From NCBI GenBank assembly GCA_016795465.1, contig JAEUHK010000105.1:1-51640 (forward strand): 51,640 nucleotides of DNA. Reading direction: 5' to 3'. The position numbers and the translations under genes were made by a program. The DNA comes from Verrucomicrobiaceae bacterium. GTDB lineage: Bacteria > Verrucomicrobiota > Verrucomicrobiia > Verrucomicrobiales > Verrucomicrobiaceae. The notes beneath the pieces were generated by a model. The model did not search any database. It saw only the letters and a list, made by a program, of their open reading frames with translations, and was not told where the DNA came from. Of the stretch, positions 29,868 through 40,065 are shown piece after piece; position 1 is the first letter of the stretch; each line of letters opens with the position of its first letter.

Positions 29868-32800
29868 TCAGTCCCCCACCCGCGCCCGCCAGTCCGTCGA
29901 GTTGGCACGCACCTCCGGCGCGTACATGGCGCTGACTTGGGTGGGAAGGGCGGTGAAGCGGCCGGGAGTCTCGGCGCGGACGAGGTAGCGCAGGGTGTGG
30001 GTGCCTTGGCGCAGCCGCTCGATGTAGAGACAGACTTTTTCATCGCGGAATTCCTGGTAGCAGGGCACGCCGTCCCAGTTCCAGCCGCTACGAACGCTGA
30101 CGGTCTCAAAACCGGCAGGTTTGAAGTCTTCGACGAGCAGATACTCCGCATCGTGCAGGCTCTTGAGCGTGAGTTCGACCTCCAGCAGGTCGCCGGAGCG
30201 CAGTGGTGTGTCGCTGGTGACTTCGATGCGCTGGTCGTTCTCGAGTCGGAGAAAGCGGCGCTGTGTCTGGATGTCGAGTCCGGCGGCAGGCAGCGACTCT
30301 TCCTGGATGAAAAGCGCGAGCGCTGCAGTGGCAAAAAGAGGTGCGGTGCCAGTCTTGCGGATTTCGAGCGTGTGCTGGCCCGTGGGCAGTTCCGCATCGC
30401 TCAAAGCCAGCATGTGACCGGCGGCAAGGAGGTTCGAGGCATTCAGATGCGCGCGTGAGTGCGTCTTGCCATCCAGCACGAATTCGAGATCGAGCTCCGG
30501 CGTGGTTTCTTGAGTGGCGCGGAGGTATTCGGAGAGGGCGTGAATGACGGTGGCGGTGTCACGCGTGCTGTTCCAGTGCGTGGTGTGGCGACGGGTCTGC
30601 ACCAGATGCTTCACCACACGCGGAGCGAGCGGATCGGCAGGATTCGCGGCGATCAACAGGCGCAAGAAAGTGGCCTGAGTTTCGATGGCGTCGTTTTGCC
30701 AGAGCCAGCGGTTTTCAGCGGGCAGTTTCAACCAGGCGGTCTGCGTGGCGTCGTCCTGCTGGAGATGCTGCTTCAGGTTTCGCAGGCACATGTCACGACG
30801 CTCCACCTCTTTGGCCTGATGGCAGACGAGTCCCAGCAGCGCGACCATCTGTCGGCTCAAAGCGGCACGGTTTTCATAAAGGCGCGTGCGCATGTCTGCA
30901 TCAGCCGCCTTTTCCGGGAAGAGCGCGGCGTGGACGAGGGCGTCGGTGTCATCGGGAGCGGATTTGTAGTCGCGATCATTCTTCGCTGAGTTCAACTTCC
31001 TCAATGAAAGCATCTGATGAAGCTCGAGATGCTCGACGCCATGCTCGATCAGTTCCTCCGTGCCGCTTTGGCCGGCATAGCGAGCGAGTTGAAGGCCGCG
31101 CACGATGAGCGCGGTCATATGAGGTGAGGCATCGCGTGCGCCCGGGAACCAGCTCCAGCCACCGTATTCGCTGCGCATGTCACGCAGACGTTCCAGACCG
31201 GTGCGGGCGAGTTTGGCGGCTTTGGCAGGCGTGTATTCGGTGTGGTTGAGATTGAGACGTTTGAGCAGGTCCACCGCCACCACGGCGGGAACGAAGCGGT
31301 TGAGTGTCTGCTCAGCGCAGCCGTGCGGGTAGTCGATCAAAGGTGGCAAGGCATCAAGGATGAGCGGCACAAGCGAGGGCGTGTAGCGAAGCTCGTAACG
31401 TGTGGAGTCAGCGCGACGGGCCGCGGACACTTCAAAGCGCAGTGTGCGGGTGTTTTCGGTGGCGCTGAGGGAGATGGACTGCGTTTCCACGCGTTCCGCG
31501 CCGCGCACGCGCACCGGGAAGGTCATCTCCATGCCATCGGCACTGGCTGGCGAGCGGCTGGAGACGCAAATTTTGGCTTCACCGGCCGTTTTGGCCCGCA
31601 CACGCCATTCCAGGCGTTTTTCGCTGTGCGGCGGCATCGCGGTCTTTTGTGGCGAAAGCGGCTCCACAGGCTCCAACGTGCCGTTTTCGAGTTCCAGCGT
31701 GGTTTCGACCGTTTGAGCAGTTGCGTGGTCATTGTGGACGATGGCGGAGAGCAGCACCTCGTCCTTTTCGATGAAGAAACGCGGTGCCTGGAGGCGCACA
31801 AGCAGGTCTTTGCGAGTGATGACCTCCACCTCTGCTTCGCCGACCTGCGCCTGCGGCCCGAGCACCCAGGCTTTGAGCTTCCAGGTGGTGAGATTGTCCG
31901 GAAACGGAAATTCGATCTCCTCCGTGCCGTCTGCTCCTGTCGCCAAATCCTCCCGCCACACCGCGCTATCCGCGAAGCGGCTGCGGATCATGAGAGCGAT
32001 TTCAGCTTCGTCGGGGCTGCCGCCTGCGGAAACAGCGGGAGCAGGTGCTAGTGCACCCGCAGCATAGGACGGGAAATCGAGCCCATGCTTCCAGCCTTGA
32101 TACTCGTTCGCTGCGTCCAGCCATCGTTCTTTATGCCGATCATCGTCGAGAAACACACGAGCCTCCAAATCCCGCAACGTATCCTGAAAGCTGCCGACGC
32201 CTGAGTTTTGCCACCCCCAGAAATGGGCGCGGATGTCGCCGATGTTGGAGCCGTCGGAGATGTATTCGAGGGATTTGTCATAGCCTGTGAGCACCACACG
32301 AGCAGGCAGGGCTTTGCCGGTGGCATCGCGAGTGACCAAACGCACGCGGCAGGTATCACGCGGGCCGTGCATGGCAGAATCGGGTATCAGCTCCACTTTC
32401 GCGATGTGCTGTGTGGGCGGGACGAGAATGTTGCCGCCTTGCTCGTGCTTGCGGCCATCTCTCAATGAGTAGGCGGACCAGGGCACATTCGGCTGATCGG
32501 CTGCGCGGAGTGTGAAGCGATGCTCGGCGGTGTTTTGAGCCAATTGGAGCACCACAGGCATGTCGTGGATGAACAGGACGACGCTGCTGCCCGGCTTTTC
32601 AGTGCGGACCAGCATGCGGACCTCCTCGCCGGGCTGGTATCCGTTTTTCTCCACCTCGATTTGGAGGCCGGAAAAGCCGCTCGAGGGTGTTTCGGCATCG
32701 TCGCCATGCGCAGTTAGGCTCTGCGTTCGTTTCACTTCGCGGCCCTTGTCGTCCTTCAGAGCCAGTTCGAGGCGGTAGAGGCCGCTTTGAGGTAGTGGAA

Positions 32801-35381
32801 GGCTGAAAGCCGATTTGGTAGGCAGATCGACAGCGAAACTTGTGATGCGTTTTTCGCCGAGGAAGACGCTGAGGCTGCCTTGGGCCTTCACAGCGGCTCC
32901 GACGGCACTGTGGGCGCTGACGGTGAGCTGTGCGGTCGTTCCCGTGGCATACCAGCCGCGATCCATGTCAATGCGCAGATCAAAAGGCTGCTTCACAGCC
33001 AATGCATTGCCAACACCCGCGATAAGACGGCGTGAAGCATCCGTGACTTCGGCACGGAACGTGTAGCGGTGGTTGTGGTCTGCCTTGGAGGTTGGCACGC
33101 GCACTTTCAGCAGCCCGTGCTCGTCGAGGCGGCCTTCGCCTCGAAATCCAAAGTCTCTGTCGTGTCCGCGGTAATCGTAAACGGACTCTTTGCTTCGATA
33201 CAGCCAGTCCCAGGCAGTGGATGGCTGCCAAGTTTCGTCTTCGTTCTCACGACTCACCGAATACTGAACCTTCGCGCCCTTCACCGCGCCGCCGAAGTAG
33301 TAATCCGCACGCACGGTGAACTCAATGTCCTCACCTTGGAGCACTGGCGCGGCCGGTGACTCGATTTTCACCGCGAACTCGGGCTTTTTGTATTCCTCGA
33401 CCTTGAATCGAAGCGTCTCGGTGAGCGGGCGACGGCCCTCGAAGCGGATTTCGACCTTGTAGTCACCCAGCGCCGCATGGTCGGCGAGTGTGATGGAGCC
33501 TCGCAAGGCACCGTTGTCATCGAAAGTGAGTTCTTGCTCGCTGAGCTTGTCGCCACGCGGGCCTGAAACGGTGACGTGGCAGTCACGCCCAGCATAGGAG
33601 TTGGTGTTGAGCTTCGGGTCATAGCCGACACGCCGTGCCCAGGCATGCCAGCTTACTTTTTGACCAGGACGATACACCGGACGGTCGGTGACGATGAAAA
33701 CGCGACCACGGTCCAGCGGGTCGTCGGTTGGAGCACCTCGCATGTCGTCAAAGCCGAGATGCGTCTCGCGTCCATCCGCGAGCTGGGCGCTGACAAGCCA
33801 GGTGTAGTCTTCCGACTTCGACCATGGAACGGTGGCAGTGCCGTCTCTAGCGGTCTTCACGCTGATGCGTCGCACAAGCTGCCTTTTCTTCTCGTAGTCT
33901 TCATCAAAGCCGAACAGGCGCAGTTCCTCACCGGCCACGGGCGCTCCCGTGATCGCATCCGCGAGGAAGTAGTGCATGCCGTCCTTCACCTGCGTAGCGA
34001 CGATGGCGAGAGATTCGATCCACAAGACACAGCGTGCCTTGTGCCCTCCAGGCAGCTCGGCCTCGATCCAATAAGCGCCTCCATCGCGAAGCGGCGTGTT
34101 CACCTTCACCGTGCTTTCCTCATGTTTCGCGGCGGGCTGCAAGTCCATGCGCCACTCCGCGACGGGCTTGCTGAGGAATTTGTCCGCGCCTTGGAGCAGC
34201 AAGCGAGTGCCGATGCTGCGCATGTGGACAATCGAGTCTTTGGGAATCTTGTCCGGGTCGATGTATTCCATCTCACGGTAGGAGCTGAGGCGCTTCTCCG
34301 ACTCCGAGAGGATGCCCGCGACGTCGATCTTCCGAGCAGTGAAGCTGGCGTGCGTGGCATTGCGGAAGATGAACTCCAGCGTGGCTTTTTGGCCTGCCAC
34401 CTGAGGCGGATGGCCGAGGAAGCGGCCGTAGGCTCCGGTGAGCATCTCGATGTCTTCACGCATCCATTTCGCTTCGTCTTTGGAGGCTGTTTTGAGCCAC
34501 TCGCGCAACTCCGCGACGAGCGCGGGGCGCTGCTGACGATGGAGAAGTTCTTCATGAATGCCGCCTTGTGCCTTGCCTCGCAGTTGATCGAGATTCAATA
34601 CGCTGGGAAGCACGCGGTCGTCCTTCGGAGCATTCAAGAAAGCGCGGAAGAGCGGCAGGCAGTCGAGTTCAGCGGAAGCTTCTATCTTGAGCGTGCGAAG
34701 AGAGTCGTGAATCGATTCGCCCCACAAGGCCCCCATGACGCTCTCATTGCCCGGCGCGAGATGTGCGATCTGATCGAGCAGCCAGCGAATGCGCTCGCCG
34801 TCGTTTTTGGCGGCATCCCAGCTCGTGGGAATGGTGAAGAGGACTGGCTTGCCGCTGTCATCGGTGGGGTAGATGTCATCCTGGCGGTAGAAGAAAAAGG
34901 GATCGCCGCCGGCAGGCTCGGAGCTGGTGGTGATGTCTGTGAGCTTCGTGAAATCCTCGGGTCCCATCTCGCCGTTGGCTGTGAGCGCTTGATAGAGCGC
35001 CCAGAGCACCTCGACACGCTCCTGCGCTGGAGCTTTGGCACTGCCAGGCAAGGCGGCGATGAGAAGCTGCATGCTGCGGATGCGCGACTGGTGCAGCGAT
35101 GCCGCCAGCAACACGCGATGATCGTTTGGATGCAGCTTGGCTGCCGCGTCGGCGGTTTCATGAAGCTCTTCGCTGGCGTCGAGCGCAGCCAGAGATTCGG
35201 AAAGAACTCGCAAGGCATCCGCCGCGGCCTGTGCGGAGGTTTGGGGCGAAAGAACGAGTGGCTTGAGAAGATCAGCAGCCTCGCGGTGATTGCCGTCCGC
35301 CGCCAGGCGACGGGCCTTTTCAAGTGACTGCGCCGGGAGAAGCAGCGGGACAAGCAGAATGAGGAAGAGGATCGTCTTCAT
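29868..35381 (-). CDS. Large secreted alpha-2-macroglobulin family protein with intact thioester motif
   Basis: The protein has 1837 residues: signal peptide MKTILFLILLVPLLLPAQS; a helical TPR-like region to about 115; then a series of MG-like beta domains. The MG2-type signature VFIVTDRPVYRPGQKVSWHA is near residue 570, and an A2M-domain ALMIRSRFADSAVWREDL, DNLTTWKLKAWVLG near 1130-1180. The thioester site YPHGCAEQTLNRF lies at C1355 and Q1358, so the Cys-x-Glu-Gln ring can form. An alpha-helical thioester domain and a receptor-like C-terminal domain follow. Bacterial A2Ms trap proteases that attack the cell envelope. There is no lipobox, so it is probably free in the periplasm. The usual partner, penicillin-binding protein 1C, is not adjacent. 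Confidence 0.9.
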   Translation of the reverse strand: MKTILFLILLVPLLLPAQSLEKARRLAADGNHREAADLLKPLVLSPQTSAQAAADALRVLSESLAALDASEELHETADAAAKLHPNDHRVLLAASLHQSRIRSMQLLIAALPGSAKAPAQERVEVLWALYQALTANGEMGPEDFTKLTDITTSSEPAGGDPFFFYRQDDIYPTDDSGKPVLFTIPTSWDAAKNDGERIRWLLDQIAHLAPGNESVMGALWGESIHDSLRTLKIEASAELDCLPLFRAFLNAPKDDRVLPSVLNLDQLRGKAQGGIHEELLHRQQRPALVAELREWLKTASKDEAKWMREDIEMLTGAYGRFLGHPPQVAGQKATLEFIFRNATHASFTARKIDVAGILSESEKRLSSYREMEYIDPDKIPKDSIVHMRSIGTRLLLQGADKFLSKPVAEWRMDLQPAAKHEESTVKVNTPLRDGGAYWIEAELPGGHKARCVLWIESLAIVATQVKDGMHYFLADAITGAPVAGEELRLFGFDEDYEKKRQLVRRISVKTARDGTATVPWSKSEDYTWLVSAQLADGRETHLGFDDMRGAPTDDPLDRGRVFIVTDRPVYRPGQKVSWHAWARRVGYDPKLNTNSYAGRDCHVTVSGPRGDKLSEQELTFDDNGALRGSITLADHAALGDYKVEIRFEGRRPLTETLRFKVEEYKKPEFAVKIESPAAPVLQGEDIEFTVRADYYFGGAVKGAKVQYSVSRENEDETWQPSTAWDWLYRSKESVYDYRGHDRDFGFRGEGRLDEHGLLKVRVPTSKADHNHRYTFRAEVTDASRRLIAGVGNALAVKQPFDLRIDMDRGWYATGTTAQLTVSAHSAVGAAVKAQGSLSVFLGEKRITSFAVDLPTKSAFSLPLPQSGLYRLELALKDDKGREVKRTQSLTAHGDDAETPSSGFSGLQIEVEKNGYQPGEEVRMLVRTEKPGSSVVLFIHDMPVVLQLAQNTAEHRFTLRAADQPNVPWSAYSLRDGRKHEQGGNILVPPTQHIAKVELIPDSAMHGPRDTCRVRLVTRDATGKALPARVVLTGYDKSLEYISDGSNIGDIRAHFWGWQNSGVGSFQDTLRDLEARVFLDDDRHKERWLDAANEYQGWKHGLDFPSYAAGALAPAPAVSAGGSPDEAEIALMIRSRFADSAVWREDLATGADGTEEIEFPFPDNLTTWKLKAWVLGPQAQVGEAEVEVITRKDLLVRLQAPRFFIEKDEVLLSAIVHNDHATAQTVETTLELENGTLEPVEPLSPQKTAMPPHSEKRLEWRVRAKTAGEAKICVSSRSPASADGMEMTFPVRVRGAERVETQSISLSATENTRTLRFEVSAARRADSTRYELRYTPSLVPLILDALPPLIDYPHGCAEQTLNRFVPAVVAVDLLKRLNLNHTEYTPAKAAKLARTGLERLRDMRSEYGGWSWFPGARDASPHMTALIVRGLQLARYAGQSGTEELIEHGVEHLELHQMLSLRKLNSAKNDRDYKSAPDDTDALVHAALFPEKAADADMRTRLYENRAALSRQMVALLGLVCHQAKEVERRDMCLRNLKQHLQQDDATQTAWLKLPAENRWLWQNDAIETQATFLRLLIAANPADPLAPRVVKHLVQTRRHTTHWNSTRDTATVIHALSEYLRATQETTPELDLEFVLDGKTHSRAHLNASNLLAAGHMLALSDAELPTGQHTLEIRKTGTAPLFATAALALFIQEESLPAAGLDIQTQRRFLRLENDQRIEVTSDTPLRSGDLLEVELTLKSLHDAEYLLVEDFKPAGFETVSVRSGWNWDGVPCYQEFRDEKVCLYIERLRQGTHTLRYLVRAETPGRFTALPTQVSAMYAPEVRANSTDWRARVGD

Positions 35382-35425
35382 GCGTGGTTCATGAAGCGTA
35401 GGCGCTCGACCGGGAAACGGGAAGA

Positions 35426-35461
35426 CAAAAAAGGGAGAACAGGCGCGAACCTGTTCTCCCC
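35426..35461 (-). terminator. Rho-independent terminator of the 35483-36565 oxidoreductase
   Basis: On the minus strand GGGAGAACAGG (35460-35450) pairs with CCTGTTCTCCC (35443-35433) across TTCGCG, followed by TTTTTTGT. It is the near twin of the terminator at 29823-29857. Confidence 0.9.
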
Positions 35462-35482
35462 GTGTTTGGAATGGGCTGCGCC

Positions 35483-36565
35483 TTAGATCGACACCGGCTT
35501 CTTCGTCTTCGCGGAGGCGTAGATGGCGTCGATGACCTGCATGAGGCGGAGGGCTTGCTCGGGGGTGTTGAGCGGGGCGGCCTTGCCTTCGATGGCGTGG
35601 ATGAAGTTCGCGGCGGAGCCGATGCGGCCCATGTCTTCACAAGCAGGCGTGACGATGCTGCGGTTCACGCTGTTGCCGTTTTCCTGGACGTAAAGCTCGC
35701 AGGTGTCGATGGCGGTGTTGTCGAGGCCGTCGATGCCGAAGAGGCGCTCGACTTTGCCACCGGCCTTCGTGCCCTGGAAAACGACGGAGACTTCCTCACG
35801 CTTCACCATCTCCGCCCAGGAGACCTGGAGGCTGAGCACCTGGCCGCCTTTGAAGGTGACGAAGCCGTGCGCGGCGTTTTCCACGTCGGTGGTGCCATCG
35901 GCGCGGTCAGGGATGCCCCACGGGCCTTTGAACTGCTTGTCGGTGATGAAATCAGAGAAGGTCTGGCCGAGCACGTGGGCGGGCTCGGGATAGCCCATGA
36001 AATACATGGCGAGGTCGATCATGTGCAGGAGGTCGATGAGCGGACCGCCGCCGGAGAGTTTTTTCGTCGTGAACCAGCCGCCGAAGCCGGGGATGCCGGT
36101 GCGGCGGATCCACTTGGCCTGCGCGGAGTTGATTTTGCCCACGGTGCCGTCGGTGATGTACTTCATCATCGCCTGCGATTCGGGGCGGGCGCGGTTGTTG
36201 AAGTTGAAGAGCACTTTCTTCTTCGCGGCCTTGGCAGCGGCGATAATCTCTTTGACCTCAGCGGCATTCATCGCCGGGGGTTTTTCAGAGAAGACGTGCT
36301 TGCCGGCCTTGAGGCACTGGATGGTGAGCGGCTTGTGAAACTTGTTCGGCACGATCACGCTGACGGCCTTGATCTCCGGGCTGCCTTTGAGCATGGCGGC
36401 GACGGACTCATAGGACTTCGCGATGCCCCATTTTTCAGCGGCACGCTTCGCGGCACCGGGCGCGGCGTCCGCCACGGCCACGATTTCCGCGCCTGCCTGG
36501 CGGAAACCCGCCGCGTGATACTGCAACATGCCGCCTGCTCCGATGATACCGACTTTGATGGCCAT
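35483..36565 (-). CDS. Gfo/Idh/MocA family oxidoreductase (cytosolic, second copy of this type)
   Basis: NAD(P)-binding oxidoreductase, 360 residues, no signal peptide. Rossmann start IKVGIIGAGGMLQYHAAGFR at about 3-22, SVIVPNKFHKPLTIQCLKAG, then VFSEKPPAMNAAEVKEI with the Glu-Lys-Pro motif. The substrate domain has GWFTTKKLSGGGPLIDLLHM with IDLAMYFMG and HGFVTFKGGQVLSLQVSWAE. It shares only family motifs with the copies at 8518 and 28577. It is flanked by terminators on both sides, so it is probably a single-gene transcript. Confidence 0.88.
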   Translation of the reverse strand: MAIKVGIIGAGGMLQYHAAGFRQAGAEIVAVADAAPGAAKRAAEKWGIAKSYESVAAMLKGSPEIKAVSVIVPNKFHKPLTIQCLKAGKHVFSEKPPAMNAAEVKEIIAAAKAAKKKVLFNFNNRARPESQAMMKYITDGTVGKINSAQAKWIRRTGIPGFGGWFTTKKLSGGGPLIDLLHMIDLAMYFMGYPEPAHVLGQTFSDFITDKQFKGPWGIPDRADGTTDVENAAHGFVTFKGGQVLSLQVSWAEMVKREEVSVVFQGTKAGGKVERLFGIDGLDNTAIDTCELYVQENGNSVNRSIVTPACEDMGRIGSAANFIHAIEGKAAPLNTPEQALRLMQVIDAIYASAKTKKPVSI

Positions 36566-36646
36566 AAAATGATGGTGTGAGTTGTTGTTGGATGAATTTC
36601 CGGGCCGCGAGAATGCCGGGCCGCAAGAAAGGAGTCAAGACAACAA

Positions 36647-36676
36647 AAAAGCACCGGGAGCATTCCCGGTGCTTTT
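36647..36676 (-). terminator. Terminator downstream of the TPR gene (bidirectional)
   Basis: GCACCGGGA pairs with TCCCGGTGC across GCAT, with AAAAAA on one side and TTTT on the other, so it can work in both directions. It lies about 25 nt past the minus-strand TPR gene stop at 36702. Confidence 0.8.
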
Positions 36677-36701
36677 GCATTCAAAGAGCGTCTTGAAGGC
36701 C

Positions 36702-37712
36702 TCAGGGCTTCTTCGGAGCCTCGGGTGCCGGAGCTGGCGTAGGCGCGGGTGTGGCAGGCGCAGCGGGTGCGGGAGCCGGGGGCGTGGCGGGCACCTGCAC
36801 CGCGGGCGAGGTGGCGGACTTTGGCACTTCAGGAGCGGGAGCGGCTGGTGCTGGCGGAGTCGCGGGCTTTGGCATCGCGGCTGACGGAGCCGAGATCGGA
36901 GCCGGAGGCGGCGGAATGGAAGGCGTGGCGCCGGCGGGCGGAGCGGGCTGCGTCATGGCCGGAGCATCGCCGAGCTTGATCGTGGGGCTGAGGCCACCTT
37001 CGACCGAATTCAGCTTGAGGTTCGGCATGGCGGGCGCGGCTTTCGGGTCCGGTTTCGGAGCGGGTGGAGGATCGACTTCCTTGGTGGGAAGGTTCGCGGC
37101 GATCCAGTCGAGGCGTGTTTTGCTATCGCCTTCGAAAGCGGTAACGCCTGGGAATTTCGAACCAGCCTCTTCATAGGCTTTCTTGGCCTCTTCTTCCTTA
37201 CCATCGGCCCAGAGCATATCGCCAAGGCGGATTTGGGAAAGCTGCGCCAGCTCCGATCCGGGCAGTTCGGCGATGACACGCTCGTAAGCGGCCTTGGCCT
37301 CGCCCTTCTCACCCATCGCTTCCAGGCGGGTGGCGAGCGTCAGGAGCGTTTCCTTGTAGAAGGCGTGATCCTTGTGCTGGGCCAGATAGGCCTTCAAAGC
37401 CTCGATGGAGGAGCTTTTCTCGTTCTTTTCCCAATGCAGCGTGGCTTTGAGAAGGAGCGCATTCGCGGCCGCAGGCGTGCCGGGATGCTTTTTCACCACG
37501 AGATCGCAGTCATCAGCGGTCTTGGCGCTGGTGAAGGCCTCGGCGGCCTCCTCCGCGGCGACGCGGGCGTTGTGCTTGATGAGACCGTAGGCGGCCAGAC
37601 CGGCGACAATCACGCCGAAAAGCATGAGGATCTTTTTGAACTGGCTGTTCAGCGCCTGCTCCTCGGAAGAGGGATCAAACGCGGCGGGATTGTTGGAAGG
37701 TTCTTGGCTCAC
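36702..37712 (-). CDS. Membrane-anchored TPR protein with a Pro/Ala-rich tail
   Basis: This 336-residue protein has one transmembrane helix at about 28-46 (ILMLFGVIVAGLAAYGLI). A TPR-like region follows (about 50-200) with HPGTPAAANALLLKATLHWE, ETLLTLATRLEAMGEKGEAK, and SELAQLSQIRLGDMLWADGK. The C-terminal 130 residues are almost pure Pro/Ala repeats with APAPEAPKK at the end. The layout is like YfgM/BamD-type TPR proteins, which work in outer-membrane or translocon quality control, but I cannot name the family firmly. It lies 27 nt after cysK on the same strand. Confidence 0.65.
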   Translation of the reverse strand: MSQEPSNNPAAFDPSSEEQALNSQFKKILMLFGVIVAGLAAYGLIKHNARVAAEEAAEAFTSAKTADDCDLVVKKHPGTPAAANALLLKATLHWEKNEKSSSIEALKAYLAQHKDHAFYKETLLTLATRLEAMGEKGEAKAAYERVIAELPGSELAQLSQIRLGDMLWADGKEEEAKKAYEEAGSKFPGVTAFEGDSKTRLDWIAANLPTKEVDPPPAPKPDPKAAPAMPNLKLNSVEGGLSPTIKLGDAPAMTQPAPPAGATPSIPPPPAPISAPSAAMPKPATPPAPAAPAPEVPKSATSPAVQVPATPPAPAPAAPATPAPTPAPAPEAPKKP

Positions 37713-37739
37713 GAAAAGAGTCTCGGTTCGCGGTTCTGT

Positions 37740-38717
<978 letters not shown>

Positions 38718-38758
38718 GGCAGTGCGAGGTGCGCGGTTCTCAGTTCAGAAAGGGACGA

Positions 38759-39925
38759 TTAGTGCTGCGAGCAGAATTCTTCGAAGCGGTCCATGCCCGT
38801 GTTGATGATCTCAAGGCTGGTGGCGTAGCTGAAGCGCAGGGTGTGCTCGCAACCAAAGGCCACGCCGGGGACGGCGGCCACGCGTTGCTTGCTGAGGAGC
38901 TTCTCGCAGAAGTTCACGCTCTTGATGCCGGTCTGCTCGATGTCCACGAGGAAGTAGAAAGCACCCTTCGGCTCGACGACGCGGACGTTTTTGAAGCCCG
39001 CGAGACGGCTGAGCATGTATTGACGACGCACGTCGAACTCGTCACGCATGTCGGCGACGATCTGCTGATCACCTTGGAGGGCGGCGAGGGCGCCGTATTG
39101 GGCAAAGGTGGTCGGATTGCTCGTGGTGTGGCTTTGGATGGTGTCGATCGCATCAGCGATCTTCTTCGGAGCGGCAGTGTAGCCGAGGCGCCAACCGGTC
39201 ATCGCGTAGGCCTTCGAGAAGCCGTTGATGGTGATCGTGTGGTCGTAGATCTCCTTGCTGATGCTGGCGATGGAGACGTGCTTCTCACCGGCATAGACGA
39301 GCTTTTCGTAGATTTCATCGCTGAGGATAATGATGTCCTCGCCCGCGGCGATCTCGCCAATGGCGGCGAGTTCTTCCTTGGAATAGACGCTGCCGGTGGG
39401 GTTGCCCGGGCTGTTGATGATGATCATCTTCGTCATCGGGGACATGGCGTCCTCGAATTCTTCCGGCGTGATCTTCCAATCGTTCTCGCGCTTCGTTTCC
39501 ACGATGACCGGGATGCCGCCGACCATGCGCACCATTTCCGGGTAGCTCGTCCAGTAAGGAGCAGGGATGATAACTTCATCACCCGGGTTCACGACGGCGA
39601 GGATGGCGTTGTAGCAGGAGTGCTTCGCGCCGCAGTTCACGCTGATCTGGGAAGGCTCATACTGCAGGCCGTTGTCCACGAGGAACTTGGCGGCGATGGC
39701 TTCGCGGAGTTCGAGGATGCCGGCGCTCTCGGTGTAACGCGTTTTGCCGCTCTGGAGGGCCTCGACCGCGGCGGCGGTGATGTGGGCGGGCGTGTCAAAG
39801 TCCGGCTCACCGGCCCCGAAGCTCAACACATCGATCCCCTGCTTCTTGAGCGCCTTCGCCTGAGCAGTGATCGAAAGGGTCATGGACGGGGCGACTTCGG
39901 CGATGTTCTTGGCGATGAAATCCAT
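38759..39925 (-). CDS. Aspartate aminotransferase (class I/II, AspAT Ib type)
   Basis: PLP enzyme moving the amino group between aspartate and 2-oxoglutarate. Motifs: LSFGAGEPDFDTPAHITAAA at about 34-53, KTRYTESAGILELREAIA, NCGAKHSCYNAILAVVNPGD, MIIINSPGNPTGSVYSKEEL, then INGFSKAYAMTGWRLGYTAA with the Schiff-base Lys. The C-terminal FSYATS carries the substrate-carboxylate Arg before it (LRFSYATS). The 388 residues are typical. The acceptor preference could extend to prephenate, as in some AspAT Ib enzymes. Confidence 0.9.
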   Translation of the reverse strand: MDFIAKNIAEVAPSMTLSITAQAKALKKQGIDVLSFGAGEPDFDTPAHITAAAVEALQSGKTRYTESAGILELREAIAAKFLVDNGLQYEPSQISVNCGAKHSCYNAILAVVNPGDEVIIPAPYWTSYPEMVRMVGGIPVIVETKRENDWKITPEEFEDAMSPMTKMIIINSPGNPTGSVYSKEELAAIGEIAAGEDIIILSDEIYEKLVYAGEKHVSIASISKEIYDHTITINGFSKAYAMTGWRLGYTAAPKKIADAIDTIQSHTTSNPTTFAQYGALAALQGDQQIVADMRDEFDVRRQYMLSRLAGFKNVRVVEPKGAFYFLVDIEQTGIKSVNFCEKLLSKQRVAAVPGVAFGCEHTLRFSYATSLEIINTGMDRFEEFCSQH

Positions 39926-39964
39926 AGTAGGAGCAGGAGTTGAAAGGTGGGTTGGGATCGGGGG

Positions 39965-40031
39965 CCGCCTACAAAGGCGGGGAAGGCGGGATGGTCAAGG
40001 CTCGCTTCGCAGCTTTGCGAAGCCCTCCTTG
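39965..40031. repeat. Two hairpins in the aspartate aminotransferase-rsmB divergent region
   Basis: The first is CCGCCT-ACAA-AGGCGG (39965-39980). The second pairs CTTCGCA (40005-40011) with TGCGAAG (40016-40022), framed by CAAGG / CCTTG. No promoter was certain in the 140-nt gap. Confidence 0.55.
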
Positions 40032-40065
40032 TGCTCGCCCAAACACGGTCTAAAGGCACCCGCCC

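Noticed and set aside
33576..35327. 583-codon plus-strand open frame
   Set aside because: Antisense to the macroglobulin gene, which has a signal peptide, MG motifs and a thioester; the plus-strand product shows no recognisable motif.
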